Positions 25,001 to 32,553 of a DNA stretch of 41,714 nucleotides are shown here, piece by piece. Within the stretch, counting starts at the first letter, position 1; every line of letters starts with the position of its first letter. The notes under the pieces are model-generated. The model saw only the letters and a list, made by a program, of their open reading frames with translations. It ran no database searches and had not been told where the DNA came from. This DNA is from Parcubacteria group bacterium (GTDB taxonomy: Bacteria > Patescibacteriota > JACQLU01): contig JACQLU010000038.1 in NCBI GenBank assembly GCA_016203935.1, positions 1 to 41,714 of the forward strand, written 5' to 3'. The position numbers and the translations under genes are program-made.

Positions 25001-26358
25001 ATGGCTGGCCTCGTGTCATGCAGGAAGGGTATGCCCTCGGATCATCGCCGGTCGTCGCCGATCTTGATCGCGATGGTCGTGATGATATCGTGGTGGCGCT
25101 ACAGTATGCCTCCGATACATTCCCAGATGTGCGTTACGGAGGCGTCTATGCGTTTGATCGACGGGGCGCGTTGCTTCCCGGATGGCCCGTTGGCAAGGGT
25201 CGGTATTATGCATCGTCGCCATCCATCGGCGATCTCGATGGCGACGGAGACCTCGAAATTGCGGTGAGTAATTACCAAGCCACCACCGAGGTGTATCACC
25301 ATGACGGAAGCATGGTCCAAGGCTGGCCTCAGCGGACTCGCTCCTTTGATCTCTATGCAACCATCATGGGTGATGCGAACGGCGATGGAAAACCTGATGT
25401 GCTCACCGCCACCAGTACCTACATTTTAGAGGGAGGTCTCTATGCTTGGAATGCGCAAGGTTCTCTCCTTCCCGGGTTTCCTAAACATACAGAAATCGAC
25501 GCGGTTGCCTATTACCAGCCCCCTCCCACGCTCACCGACGTGGATGGCGATGGAAGAATCGATTTGGTGGGGAGCACACCGTTTGAGTATGATTTTGCCC
25601 GTGAGCAGTATAAGTGGAGGAGTTCGATTTATGTATGGGATCTCGACGCCCGAACGAATCCTGCGACCATGCACTGGCCGACATTCCATCACGATGCGCA
25701 AAGAACCGGCCGCTATGCGCCGCTTGGTCCTGCTCCCGATACTACTCCTCCCACCGTTTCGATCACATCGCCTACCCAAGGAGCTACCATCTCCGGGGTA
25801 GTCATCTTAAGCGCCTCTGCTGCCGATAACGTAGCGGTCGAGCGAGTTGAATTCTACTATCACAGTCAATTTATCGGCGTCGACTATACCTCACCCTATA
25901 CGACAGAGTGGGATACCACCAAAGTTTCCAATACCTCCTACAACCTTATTGCGAAAGCGTATGATCAGGCGGGCAATATCGGTATCTCCCCAGTGAGGAC
26001 CGTAACAGTGAATAATATTTTGACTCCTACACCCTTACCGACGAAGACAAAAACGCCTACTGACACTACTCCCCCTACGGTCTCTATTACTCAACCAAAA
26101 ACCGGATCCACGGTAAGCAAGGGCGCGTCGGTAACGATTACCGCTACGGCAACTGATAATGTGGCAGTCACCAAAGTCGAATTCTATATTGGTACCTCAA
26201 GTTTGAGTCTTCTCTGTACCGATACGACCGCGCCCTACTCGTGCCTCTGGAAAGCACCCACCATTTCCGTTCGTGAGCCGTACCAGATCGAAGCGCGGGC
26301 GTATGATGCGAAGGGGAATCGCGGCGTCTCGAGTAGAGTATTTGTGGGAGTGAAATAG
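22066..26358 (+). CDS. Exported subtilisin-like protease (S8) with FG-GAP propeller and Ig-like domains
   Basis: 1430 aa. The N-terminal anchor at about residues 12-31 is followed by KKLLTFIG, like its neighbours. Residues 135-200 form a coiled coil (KKNAELNQEIESVKKQ). Residues 205-250 resemble an inhibitor-I9-type propeptide (KFITSFNGFTATATPKD). The S8 domain has a complete triad: D283 in IIDTGID, H322 in GHGTHVA, S501 in GTSMASPH, with the oxyanion Asn419 in AAGN. Residues about 770-1170 hold at least seven calcium-type DxDxDG repeats (DLDGDGASE, DLDNDGNKE, DVDGDGRID), i.e. an FG-GAP/VCBS propeller. Two Ig-like (Big) repeats, PPTVSITSP and PPTVSITQP, end the protein. Confidence 0.93.
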   Translation: MHVPTGKEQGPFLVLVTAFVVVVVIFISLIAGADKKLLTFIGTASVAPRGANTTLDSFSQQKKDGSQISKPTVTVIRGQRELWLQSLSNEESIFLGSVGNNQNSVSYYVSPREPPPGYRETALAGSIIIESPEKGTLAKKNAELNQEIESVKKQLSRTTDTRSRATIEARLTTLITNKRSTLVREKSVLEQKQTATLAALQRIAPTVSITQKFITSFNGFTATATPKDTQALKQQGYRVWRNAEVHASLTESVPLINADDVWATKDASGVNVTGRGIRIAIIDTGIDYRHPDLGGCLGASCKVAGGFDVINNDADPMDDMGHGTHVAAIAAGKGALKGVAPDALFYAYKVLDRYGSGSFSLVISGIERALDPNLDGDLSDGAHVINLSLGGIGNPDDPLSQAVDNAVLGGAVVVVAAGNRGYPKSISSPGTARDAITVGASTKADLLAWFSSRGPVVWNNHTLVKPDLVAPGAEICAAQWENWLSERQCVDDGHIRLDGTSMASPHIAGAAALTKQAHPEWSPAQIKAAVRGTAVQLGYTLFDRGAGRLDAYSPVSIVGSPPVAKLSPLNTNGITRPVMGTVASENLMQWQLSYTLLGSGTNGNWTELIRSSTLPTSASLFSWNTNFILDGEYLLRLSVTQQDRLQATDYGYLVIDKLRISHPRESDVFRSGSTVNVEVALEALGAPAILLEYGVGRSPSQWREISRSQNVRQTWDTSGLATGWYTLRASLTGSTASADQETRMIYLDATLKPGWPQRLDFDRYDCGQSEPCPAAHGLFETVVSDLDGDGASEIIVVAGKVAPYVTAYRADGERIWTAHTRIYDSPASFSLPLVEDLDNDGNKEVIVYVGRGLNDPGRLYAFTARGALKSGWPLDLPYDIPTMVAADINRDGKRELILKGNTGLPEAMTIVSAEGKVMSRWNLSDIAWLTFGPLGTPAVGNFDDDADLEIVIARPAPHATANTNDGELHVFNSDGSEVNGWPRVMQEGYALGSSPVVADLDRDGRDDIVVALQYASDTFPDVRYGGVYAFDRRGALLPGWPVGKGRYYASSPSIGDLDGDGDLEIAVSNYQATTEVYHHDGSMVQGWPQRTRSFDLYATIMGDANGDGKPDVLTATSTYILEGGLYAWNAQGSLLPGFPKHTEIDAVAYYQPPPTLTDVDGDGRIDLVGSTPFEYDFAREQYKWRSSIYVWDLDARTNPATMHWPTFHHDAQRTGRYAPLGPAPDTTPPTVSITSPTQGATISGVVILSASAADNVAVERVEFYYHSQFIGVDYTSPYTTEWDTTKVSNTSYNLIAKAYDQAGNIGISPVRTVTVNNILTPTPLPTKTKTPTDTTPPTVSITQPKTGSTVSKGASVTITATATDNVAVTKVEFYIGTSSLSLLCTDTTAPYSCLWKAPTISVREPYQIEARAYDAKGNRGVSSRVFVGVK

Positions 26359-26381
26359 GAACTGTCCATTTCCATGTCACA

Positions 26382-26410
26382 AAAGCCCCGACCATTTGGG
26401 GCTTTGTTGT
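26382..26410. terminator. Bidirectional terminator between convergent genes
   Basis: AAAGCCCC-GACCATTT-GGGGCTTT is a perfect 8-bp stem followed by GTTGTT. It separates the subtilase gene from the convergent GH16 gene. Confidence 0.75.
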
Positions 26411-26430
26411 TGGGAAGATGTCCTCATTGT

Positions 26431-29163
26431 TTAGAGCGGGGTGAACTTAAACCAATCAATATATTCGTACCGATCGATATTGGGTGTGGCGCGTCCTCCG
26501 AAACCGGTGCCGTCCGTCCCCCACAGACTAAAGAGATAGGGAGCCGCGGTTCTTGGCGGATAATCTCGGTGCGATGCCTGTAAGACTCCGTCGACGTAAT
26601 AATCGACTCGATCGGCAAGCCAGACCATTTTATAGTTCTTAAAACCGGTCGACATGCCGGCAAAATTCCAGATCGAAGTATGCTGGCGGCGATCTGGGTT
26701 GACATAATAATTCCATGTCGTAAGTTCGAGCCGCTCGGGGAATTGCCCTTCCACCTCAAAATCGAGTTCAGTTTCCGAGCCGGTCGCGTAATTAAACGCC
26801 GCCGAGACGCTTCCCGAGGGGTTGCAGATGGCTGGCGTTGGTGAACAAGAACCATTGAATGTAGAGGAAGTGGAAGCCATTCGCATTCTAAATTCGTAAG
26901 TGCCGTAGCCAAATCTCGAGGTGGTCGCAACCTCACCGCCTCTTGAAATGACACCTTGCTGTCCCGCAACGGTGACCCCCGGTGTTTGGGTCAAACGAAT
27001 CTTAAGATAGCCGTTCTCAACGGTCACCCTATCAGGCTGCATATAACCATCATGAATAGATGAGGTGCTTAAACCAACCTTAAAGTTTGACTTCGTCCAT
27101 TTACTCGTATCGAAGGTATCGAAATTATCGCAGAGACCTCCCAGTGGTGTCGTACAACTGCTGGTCAAAAGCGGCGACGTGGTGGGGGAAGGTGTGGGAG
27201 TTGGTGAAGGAGTAGGAGTGGAAGCAGGAGCGAGCGCCCACGAGACCTGTGCTACTGCGGCCTCGGTATTTTCATAGTACTGAACTTTAATGCGACGCCT
27301 ACCCGCGGAGACTGCGCGATCGACCGTGTAGGTGGTGGGCGCCTGATCGAACCACTTGTCGAGGATACTCACTCCGTCAAGCCAAACGCGCATCCCATCA
27401 TCGGTCTTCGCGGTGAAACGATACGTCCCGGTTTGCGCAAAGTCCCAATCTCCCTCCCAGCGGACGCTGAAAGTGTCGGCACCCATATTGGCAGCAGGCG
27501 CATTCACATCCCAGTTAAAGTTAAGTGTCGCATCGGTGCGGATGAGCACGAGGTTAGTAAGATCGATATTGTCGTAGTACTGACCCCTAAAGGAATTTAC
27601 AGGGATGCTTGGCGTAGGAGCAGGAGTAGGTGAGGGGGTCGGTGATGGCGTGAGGGTGGGTGTTGCGGTTGGAGTAAGAGTTGGTGTGGGAGTTGGCGAG
27701 GGAGAAGGAGTGGAAGTAGGAGCGAGCACCCACAAGACCTGTGCCACTGCAGCCTCCGTATTTTCATAGTATTCAACTTTTACCCGACGCCTACCCGCGG
27801 AGACTGCGCGATCGACCGTGTAGGTGGTTGGTCCTTGGTCAAACCACTTATCCAAAATGGCGGTTCCATCCAAAAAGATTCTCATCCCATCATCCGTCTT
27901 GGCGGTAAAGCGATACGTCCCGGTTTGCGCAAAGTCCCAATCACCTTCCCAGCGGACGCTGAAGGTATCAGCGGCGATCGCGGGAACGGGTGAACCAAGC
28001 GCCCAATCAAAGTTGATCGCGGGATCGATACGCGTGAGGGCGAGATTGGTAAAATCGCTGTTATCGTAGTATTCGCCCTTAAATGCATTAAGCGGAAGTG
28101 AAGAGGTCAAGTCTTGGAGTGGCGACGGGATTGGTGTCGGAGAGGGACTTACGGACGATGAAAATTTAATCCAATTGAGATTAAAAGAGCTATTCTCGGC
28201 TACGATGCGTACGGTATGAAGACCGGAGCTTAAGGATATTGGGGGCGCTGAGATGGTATTCCATACTTGCCAACCGCCGGTAGTGGGAACGATGAGGGAT
28301 CCAGTTACGCTCGTACCATCCACCTCCATCCGCATAGCAGAAGTACCCCTCGGTTTTCGTGCGATACGAAATTCGGCAAGATACATTCCCGCCGAAGGTA
28401 CATTAATAGAGTAGGTAAGCCACTCGCCGGTCTCGATCCATCCGACGTTATACCTACCGCCCGCGTCGGCGGTCACCTCGATATCGACATCGTCAGATCG
28501 ATATTGACCGCCGCGGTTCCCTTTCGTGGTATCGTGGTAGCTTATTCCCTCGCCGCCGGGGTTGTAATCTTCGGCTTGAATCATACCCGGGATCGCTACC
28601 GCGGATGCTTCTTGAGCATTCCATGCTACTTTGGCGACGGCAGCACCACTCTTTTCATAGTATTCAACTTTGATACCATGGCGGCCTTGCGAAATGGTAG
28701 GAGCAAGTGTGTACGTCGTGGGCGGTTGGTCAATCCATTTATCGAGGATGAGTACACGATCGATCCACACCCGTATCCCATCGTCAGTGGTGATGGTAAC
28801 ACGATACGTGTTGGTCGCCGGAAAATCCCAATTCCCCTCCCAGCGGACGGCAAACGTATCCTGCCCCATCAAGGGACTTGGCGAACCGAGTCCCCAATCG
28901 AAGGTGATCGCCTGATCAATGCGGCTTACGGCGAGATTCGTGAAGTCGCTATTGTCAAAATAATTTCCCCGAAAGGCGTTTAACGGAATTTCAGGGATGG
29001 GAAGGACGACCGAGGAAGAAAGCGGGGACGATTCGTTGCCAATGGAGGTAAGGAGGAATTGTCCGCCACTGGTAAGGAGTATGGTTGCGAGGATAGCAAG
29101 TACACCAAATGTTATTCCTAATACAATCAGCGGCTGTTTGGGAAGTGAAGGGGGAAAAGACAT
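26431..29163 (-). CDS. Exported GH16 glucanase-like protein with three PA14 domains and a CBM6
   Basis: 910 aa. The N-terminal anchor (about residues 11-32, LIVLGITFGVLAILATILLT) ends in FLLTSIGN. Domain order: PA14 at about 58-190 (VRWEGNWDF, TTDDGIRVWIDRVLILDKW), CBM6 at about 193-340 (IQAEDYNPGGEGISYHD, GEWLTYSINV, GLHTVRIV), PA14 at about 360-485, Pro/Thr linker, PA14 at about 525-650, Pro/Thr linker, and a GH16 domain at about 680-910. The GH16 ExDxE catalytic motif is intact in ETELDFEVEG near residue 800. It probably cleaves beta-1,3- or beta-1,3/1,4-glucans, or a related surface glycan, outside the cell. The second and third PA14 domains are nearly identical. Confidence 0.92.
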   Translation of the reverse strand: MSFPPSLPKQPLIVLGITFGVLAILATILLTSGGQFLLTSIGNESSPLSSSVVLPIPEIPLNAFRGNYFDNSDFTNLAVSRIDQAITFDWGLGSPSPLMGQDTFAVRWEGNWDFPATNTYRVTITTDDGIRVWIDRVLILDKWIDQPPTTYTLAPTISQGRHGIKVEYYEKSGAAVAKVAWNAQEASAVAIPGMIQAEDYNPGGEGISYHDTTKGNRGGQYRSDDVDIEVTADAGGRYNVGWIETGEWLTYSINVPSAGMYLAEFRIARKPRGTSAMRMEVDGTSVTGSLIVPTTGGWQVWNTISAPPISLSSGLHTVRIVAENSSFNLNWIKFSSSVSPSPTPIPSPLQDLTSSLPLNAFKGEYYDNSDFTNLALTRIDPAINFDWALGSPVPAIAADTFSVRWEGDWDFAQTGTYRFTAKTDDGMRIFLDGTAILDKWFDQGPTTYTVDRAVSAGRRRVKVEYYENTEAAVAQVLWVLAPTSTPSPSPTPTPTLTPTATPTLTPSPTPSPTPAPTPSIPVNSFRGQYYDNIDLTNLVLIRTDATLNFNWDVNAPAANMGADTFSVRWEGDWDFAQTGTYRFTAKTDDGMRVWLDGVSILDKWFDQAPTTYTVDRAVSAGRRRIKVQYYENTEAAVAQVSWALAPASTPTPSPTPTPSPTTSPLLTSSCTTPLGGLCDNFDTFDTSKWTKSNFKVGLSTSSIHDGYMQPDRVTVENGYLKIRLTQTPGVTVAGQQGVISRGGEVATTSRFGYGTYEFRMRMASTSSTFNGSCSPTPAICNPSGSVSAAFNYATGSETELDFEVEGQFPERLELTTWNYYVNPDRRQHTSIWNFAGMSTGFKNYKMVWLADRVDYYVDGVLQASHRDYPPRTAAPYLFSLWGTDGTGFGGRATPNIDRYEYIDWFKFTPL
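27241..27480. repeat. Direct repeat copy A (third PA14 domain)
   Basis: Near-identical to copy B 492 bp (164 codons) further on. It includes the exact shared block ACCCGCGGAGACTGCGCGAT. Together with copy B it covers most of one PA14 domain. The period keeps the reading frame. Confidence 0.8.
27733..27972. repeat. Direct repeat copy B (second PA14 domain)
   Basis: Partner of the repeat at 27241-27480, offset 492 bp. Differences are scattered and mostly look synonymous (for example the aspartate and lysine codons in FDQ and DKW). Confidence 0.8.
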
Positions 29164-29241
29164 ACATTTTGGGTTTGGGTAGTGAGAGAGAAGTACTTAA
29201 TTTTCATTATAATGCATTTTCTGTGATACTTTTAATGATCA

Positions 29242-29270
29242 TTGACAATCATTAAGAAAGGTGATATGGT
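29242..29270 (+). promoter_or_regulatory. Promoter of the pgsBC pair
   Basis: Consensus TTGACA (29242-29247), a 17-nt spacer and TATGGT (29265-29270). The tracked ORF start at 29242 is the TTG of this -35 box, so the ORF is over-long at its 5' end. Confidence 0.7.
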
Positions 29271-29301
29271 ATGTGTTTCGTGTAAGCCTTTCTTCTTATA
29301 T

Positions 29302-30507
29302 ATGATTTATTTGACAAATCTTCTTGTTGCCTCGGCCTTCGTGTTGTGGCTTGTACGCGAGCGAATCCACCATGTACGGAGACTCGTTTCTATTCCCCAT
29401 CGTATCCATGTCAATGGAACACGGGGCAAATCGAGCGTTACTCGTCTCATTGCCGCGATCCTTAGAGAAGCCGGATTTAAGACCATCGGGAAGGTTACCG
29501 GAAGTGGTACCAATCTTATTGACTTTGACGGAAACGATATTCCGATTGCGCGCAAAGGAGAAGCGAGCGTATTCGAGCAGATCAGCGTGATGAGAAACGC
29601 CCTGCCGAAGGATACCGAGGCGATCGTCTTTGAATGCATGGCGATAAGACCAGAGTTTCAGAAGTTCCTCGAGGAGAAGGTGATGCGCTCGACCATTGGA
29701 GTTATTACCAATGTCCGTGAGGATCACATGGATGAGATGGGATATTCACTTTCAGAAATTGCCGAAAGTCTCGCGACTACCATTCCGTATGGGGGGCATC
29801 TGGTTACCGCCGAGGAGGATCCCGTGCTGCTTGGGATCCTCAAAGACTGCGCTCTTCGCCGGGGAACCCAGGTGCATCAAGCGAACGCGCATTTGGTTGA
29901 TGCACGTTACCTTACGTCGTTCCCGTACCTTGAACACAAGGAGAATATTCTTATTGGACTTGCCGTCGCCGCGATTCTTGGCATTCCCCGTGAGGTTGCC
30001 CTCAAAGGTATGCGGAAGGCGAAACCGGATCCAGGGGTCTTGCAACTTTCTCATCACGAAATCGACGGCAAGAAAATCGTGTGGGCCAACCTTTTCGCTA
30101 TCAATGATAGAGAAAGTGTGATACGAAACGCCCTCGCGATTAAGGCTCGCTATGGTCGCAAAGCATATACGACGGTAGTGATCCTCAATAATCGTGCTGA
30201 TCGGCCCGCGCGCGCCGAACAATTTGCAAAGCTCATGAGCCGCGATCTTAGCTGCGATCTCGTAGTAACCATTGGCGAACTTGAGACTCCGGTGGTACGA
30301 TACCTCGTTCGTCATGGCCGAGTACCCGTAGTGCCACTCGCCATGCGGCGCGACCTCGATGGAGCAGGAATCATTGCCGAGATTCTTAACCGCGTGCGTG
30401 CCTCGCGCATACTCCTTCTGGGGCTTGCCAATATTCACACTACGCAAGCCGAGGCGGTGCTTGAGTATATGAAAAAGCTTCAAGTTTCAGATGAGAGATA
30501 CCTATGA
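29302..30507 (+). CDS. pgsB: Poly-gamma-glutamate synthase subunit PgsB/CapB
   Basis: A Mur-ligase-like amide ligase that builds gamma-linked polyglutamate at the inner face of the membrane. Start at the ATG at 29302, because the promoter covers the tracked TTG and the next in-frame ATG; this gives 401 aa, close to the usual 390-400. An N-terminal hydrophobic segment (MIYLTNLLVASAFVLWLV) anchors it. The nucleotide loop is IHVNGTRGKSSVTRLIAA. Other signatures are FECMAIRPEFQ, ITNVREDHMDEMG and NLFAINDRESV. It overlaps pgsC by 4 nt, so the two are translationally coupled. The start lacks an SD and lies about 25 nt from the likely transcription start. Confidence 0.92.
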   Translation: MIYLTNLLVASAFVLWLVRERIHHVRRLVSIPHRIHVNGTRGKSSVTRLIAAILREAGFKTIGKVTGSGTNLIDFDGNDIPIARKGEASVFEQISVMRNALPKDTEAIVFECMAIRPEFQKFLEEKVMRSTIGVITNVREDHMDEMGYSLSEIAESLATTIPYGGHLVTAEEDPVLLGILKDCALRRGTQVHQANAHLVDARYLTSFPYLEHKENILIGLAVAAILGIPREVALKGMRKAKPDPGVLQLSHHEIDGKKIVWANLFAINDRESVIRNALAIKARYGRKAYTTVVILNNRADRPARAEQFAKLMSRDLSCDLVVTIGELETPVVRYLVRHGRVPVVPLAMRRDLDGAGIIAEILNRVRASRILLLGLANIHTTQAEAVLEYMKKLQVSDERYL

Positions 30508-31565
30508 ATATTCTTGACTTTTTCCAAATCCAAAATGGGATCGATCTTGAGGTGATGCGTACCACCTTTCTTTTCTCGCTCGTGATAAGCTATTTCGTCT
30601 ATTACAAGCGAGGTTTTATCCCCGGAGGGCTTATCGTGCCCGGGATCTTGGTACTTCTCCTCGCGACGCCGCTTAAGTTGCTGCTCGTGATAGGAATAAG
30701 CCTTGCGGTAGCTATTACGTATGGGGTGCTGGTAAGGACCCTCGCGCGTGAGCATATTATTCTGCCGGATGAACGACTGCTTATTCTCGTGTTGCTCGCG
30801 CTCTCCTTTGCCTCGCTGGCATCGTGGTTTACTCGAATCGAATGGGAAACTGCCGGGCTTGGCCATCTCACCATGGTAGCGCCGGCACTCATTGCCGAGA
30901 GACTCTCTGAGCGCAACCGGTGGGAGAGCACAAAGGCGTTCCTCGTGGCAGTGGGACTTACCGCAGCATTTCTTTTCTTAGTGCGAATAGTAATCCTGCC
31001 ATATCTTCCTTCTGCGTATGTCTCCTTCATGAACGGGCTCTATAGCTCCTATCATGAAGTTGAGATTATGCCCATAGGGTGGCTCTATTTCTTCTTCGGC
31101 CTTGCCACCTTCATAAGTTATATTCTCTTACGTGTGTTTAAGATAAGGGCGGTGGGGATCCTGGCGAGTGCCTATCTTGGAATGATTGCGAGTGAGCCGC
31201 TTCAGCTTCTCTTTGTGGCAACAGTCGTAGGCCTTGCGGGAATGATGATGGCATTATTTGCTCGCATGCTGATGCTCGCGGGATACCGACGGCTGGTTCT
31301 CACCGCGCTCGTTACTGGAATGGTGTATCCTTTAGTAGAGATGCTTTTTCTTGTGGTGACGCCAAGAAACTTTGTGCCCTTTTTCGGCTTACCTATTGCC
31401 GGAATTATGATCTCTGCGATCGTGGTGAACGAACTTATCCGTCCGCATCGGAGGAAAGTACTTTTAGGAAGCACGGTGATGGGCGGGACGATGGCTCTCG
31501 CCACGCTCGCAATACTCGTGATACGGCATATTCCGGCGTTTGCCGGATTCTCCCTCTTTCGCTAG
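30504..31565 (+). CDS. pgsC: PgsC/CapC-type membrane subunit, double length
   Basis: 353 aa, all membrane segments, against about 150 for a usual PgsC. The first half matches PgsC (FSLVISYFVYYKRGFIPGGLIVPGILVLLL). The second half repeats the layout (LATFISYILLRVFKIRAVGILASAYLGMI), so it looks like an in-frame tandem duplication or fusion. It would form the membrane part of the polymerase with PgsB, and its start overlaps the pgsB stop at ATGA. No PgsA (export) or PgsE is coded nearby. The polymer could stay attached or use another exporter. Confidence 0.8.
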   Translation: MNILDFFQIQNGIDLEVMRTTFLFSLVISYFVYYKRGFIPGGLIVPGILVLLLATPLKLLLVIGISLAVAITYGVLVRTLAREHIILPDERLLILVLLALSFASLASWFTRIEWETAGLGHLTMVAPALIAERLSERNRWESTKAFLVAVGLTAAFLFLVRIVILPYLPSAYVSFMNGLYSSYHEVEIMPIGWLYFFFGLATFISYILLRVFKIRAVGILASAYLGMIASEPLQLLFVATVVGLAGMMMALFARMLMLAGYRRLVLTALVTGMVYPLVEMLFLVVTPRNFVPFFGLPIAGIMISAIVVNELIRPHRRKVLLGSTVMGGTMALATLAILVIRHIPAFAGFSLFR

Positions 31566-31591
31566 CGGCCACGGTGCCTGGTAGTGAGGTA

Positions 31592-31600
31592 TGCTACACT
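31592..31600 (+). promoter_or_regulatory. Extended -10 element for tRNA-Pro
   Basis: TG-C-TACACT lies 52 nt before the tRNA. The same TGCTA start is seen in other -10 elements of this window. No -35 is evident. Confidence 0.4.
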
Positions 31601-31637
31601 AGTAGTGGAATATTGGTCGGGTCTAAGAGATGCCAGG

Positions 31638-31739
31638 CTTTTATTCAATCCTCGGGCTGTGGCGCAGTTGGTAGCGCGCGTGCATGGGGTGCATGAGGTC
31701 GCGGGTTCGAGTCCCGCCAGCCCGAGAATTGAATAAAAG
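31638..31739. repeat. 12-bp inverted repeat tightly flanking the tRNA
   Basis: CTTTTATTCAAT (31638-31649) and ATTGAATAAAAG (31728-31739) are exact reverse complements. They are separated from the acceptor stem by only CCT and GA. In the precursor RNA they would extend the acceptor helix by 12 bp. Confidence 0.85.
31653..31725 (+). tRNA. tRNA-Pro (anticodon GGG)
   Basis: A 73-nt cloverleaf. Acceptor CGGGCTG pairs with CAGCCCG and the discriminator is A. D arm GCGC-AGTTGGTA-GCGC. Anticodon arm CGTGC-ATGGGGT-GCATG, so the anticodon is GGG. T arm GCGGG-TTCGAGT-CCCGC. The C1-G72 pair and G35/G36 fit bacterial tRNA-Pro. CCA is not encoded (GA follows), so it must be added by an enzyme. Confidence 0.95.
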
Positions 31740-31975
31740 ATGAGATCGGGAGTTTCCGCCTCATGCCAAAGGAAGATCCGCCTGTGGCGGAAGAGGCGGA
31801 CCCCGTCGAATTTATCCTGTCGGATGACGGGGCAAATCTCCCCACCCCGAGCAGTATGAGAAAAGATGAGGTCGGTCGCCTACGGCGACCGCCAGCCCGA
31901 GGGAAGGCTCTCATCTAGATTCCGGATCCTGGCTCGCCAGCAGGCGGGCAAGTCCGGAATGACAGAGGATCTGTT
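31740..31975. repeat. Cluster of REP-like hairpins and a partial tRNA echo
   Basis: It contains TCCGCCTGTGGCGGA, CCCCGTC...GACGGGG (31801-31832), GGTCGCCTACGGCGACC (31872-31888) and ATTCCGGA...TCCGGAAT (31919-31960), which ends GGAATGACAG. The stretch TGAGGTCGG...CGCCAGCCCGAG (about 31867-31901) repeats the 3' third of the tRNA, with another hairpin in place of the T arm. No gene is seen here. Confidence 0.6.
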
Positions 31976-31981
31976 TTCGAG

Positions 31982-32551
31982 ATGACTTCTAAAAAACTAC
32001 AAAGACATCTTAAGAAATTACGGGAGCTATCGTTGCGGGAAGCGAAGACCAAAGGGTATAGCGGCGACCCGCAAAAATTTTTTGATCCATTTTTTCCTTG
32101 GTTTAAAGTGATAGCCTACCGAAAGGGTCCCTACCTCGTCGTCGATCGTTATAGCGGCGAGGAAATGAACGTAGGGCAAACCGTCACATTCTATCGCAAG
32201 CGTCCGATCTACGGATTTAACTACTACGGAATTCTTGTGGGTACAGGAAGGAAATTAGGACCCAAAGTTGTCTTTACGTTTCTTAAAAAAGCATTGCGCG
32301 CAGGCGCAGGAAAAACAACCCATAGAGGGCTGGATGGGTTCCGAGAAGGTAGATTCTTATACAGAAATCGCTTTATCGAGAAGCAGGGATTTGTCGAGGG
32401 AGAAGAGAAAATCTTCTATGGAGATACCCTTGTCTATCGACAGGTCTATCACGGCGGTCCCATCGAAGATACCAGGAGTTACAAAGAATGGTCGAAAAAG
32501 CTTTTGTCATCTTCTGCGTTGAGAGAAAAGTTAGGAAATCTCTTACCATAG
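31982..32551 (+). CDS. DUF5680-like protein
   Basis: 189 aa, soluble, basic at the N terminus (MTSKKLQRHLKKLREL). The core YLVVDRYSGEEMNVGQTVTF followed by RKRPIYGFNYYGILVG has the D-Y-x-G, G-x-x-V and NYYG features of DUF5680. A second related unit follows (GRFLYRNRFIEKQGFVEGEE, then YRQVYHGG). The function of the family is unknown to me. The start is the ATG at 31982 with a weak GAGG upstream. The hydrolase gene begins 2 nt after its stop, so the two probably share a transcript. Confidence 0.6.
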   Translation: MTSKKLQRHLKKLRELSLREAKTKGYSGDPQKFFDPFFPWFKVIAYRKGPYLVVDRYSGEEMNVGQTVTFYRKRPIYGFNYYGILVGTGRKLGPKVVFTFLKKALRAGAGKTTHRGLDGFREGRFLYRNRFIEKQGFVEGEEKIFYGDTLVYRQVYHGGPIEDTRSYKEWSKKLLSSSALREKLGNLLP

Positions 32552-32553
32552 CG

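Noticed and set aside
28267-28983. 238-aa plus-strand ORF
   Set aside because: Antisense to the PA14/CBM6 part of the GH16 gene, whose domains are clear.
29242-29301. N-terminal 20 residues of the tracked pgsB ORF
   Set aside because: TTGACA at 29242 and TATGGT at 29265 form the promoter, so translation cannot start there.
31645-31914. 89-aa minus-strand ORF containing GWRDSNPRPHAPHARALPTAP
   Set aside because: This is the well-known spurious protein produced by reading a tRNA gene in antisense; it covers tRNA-Pro and palindromic repeats.
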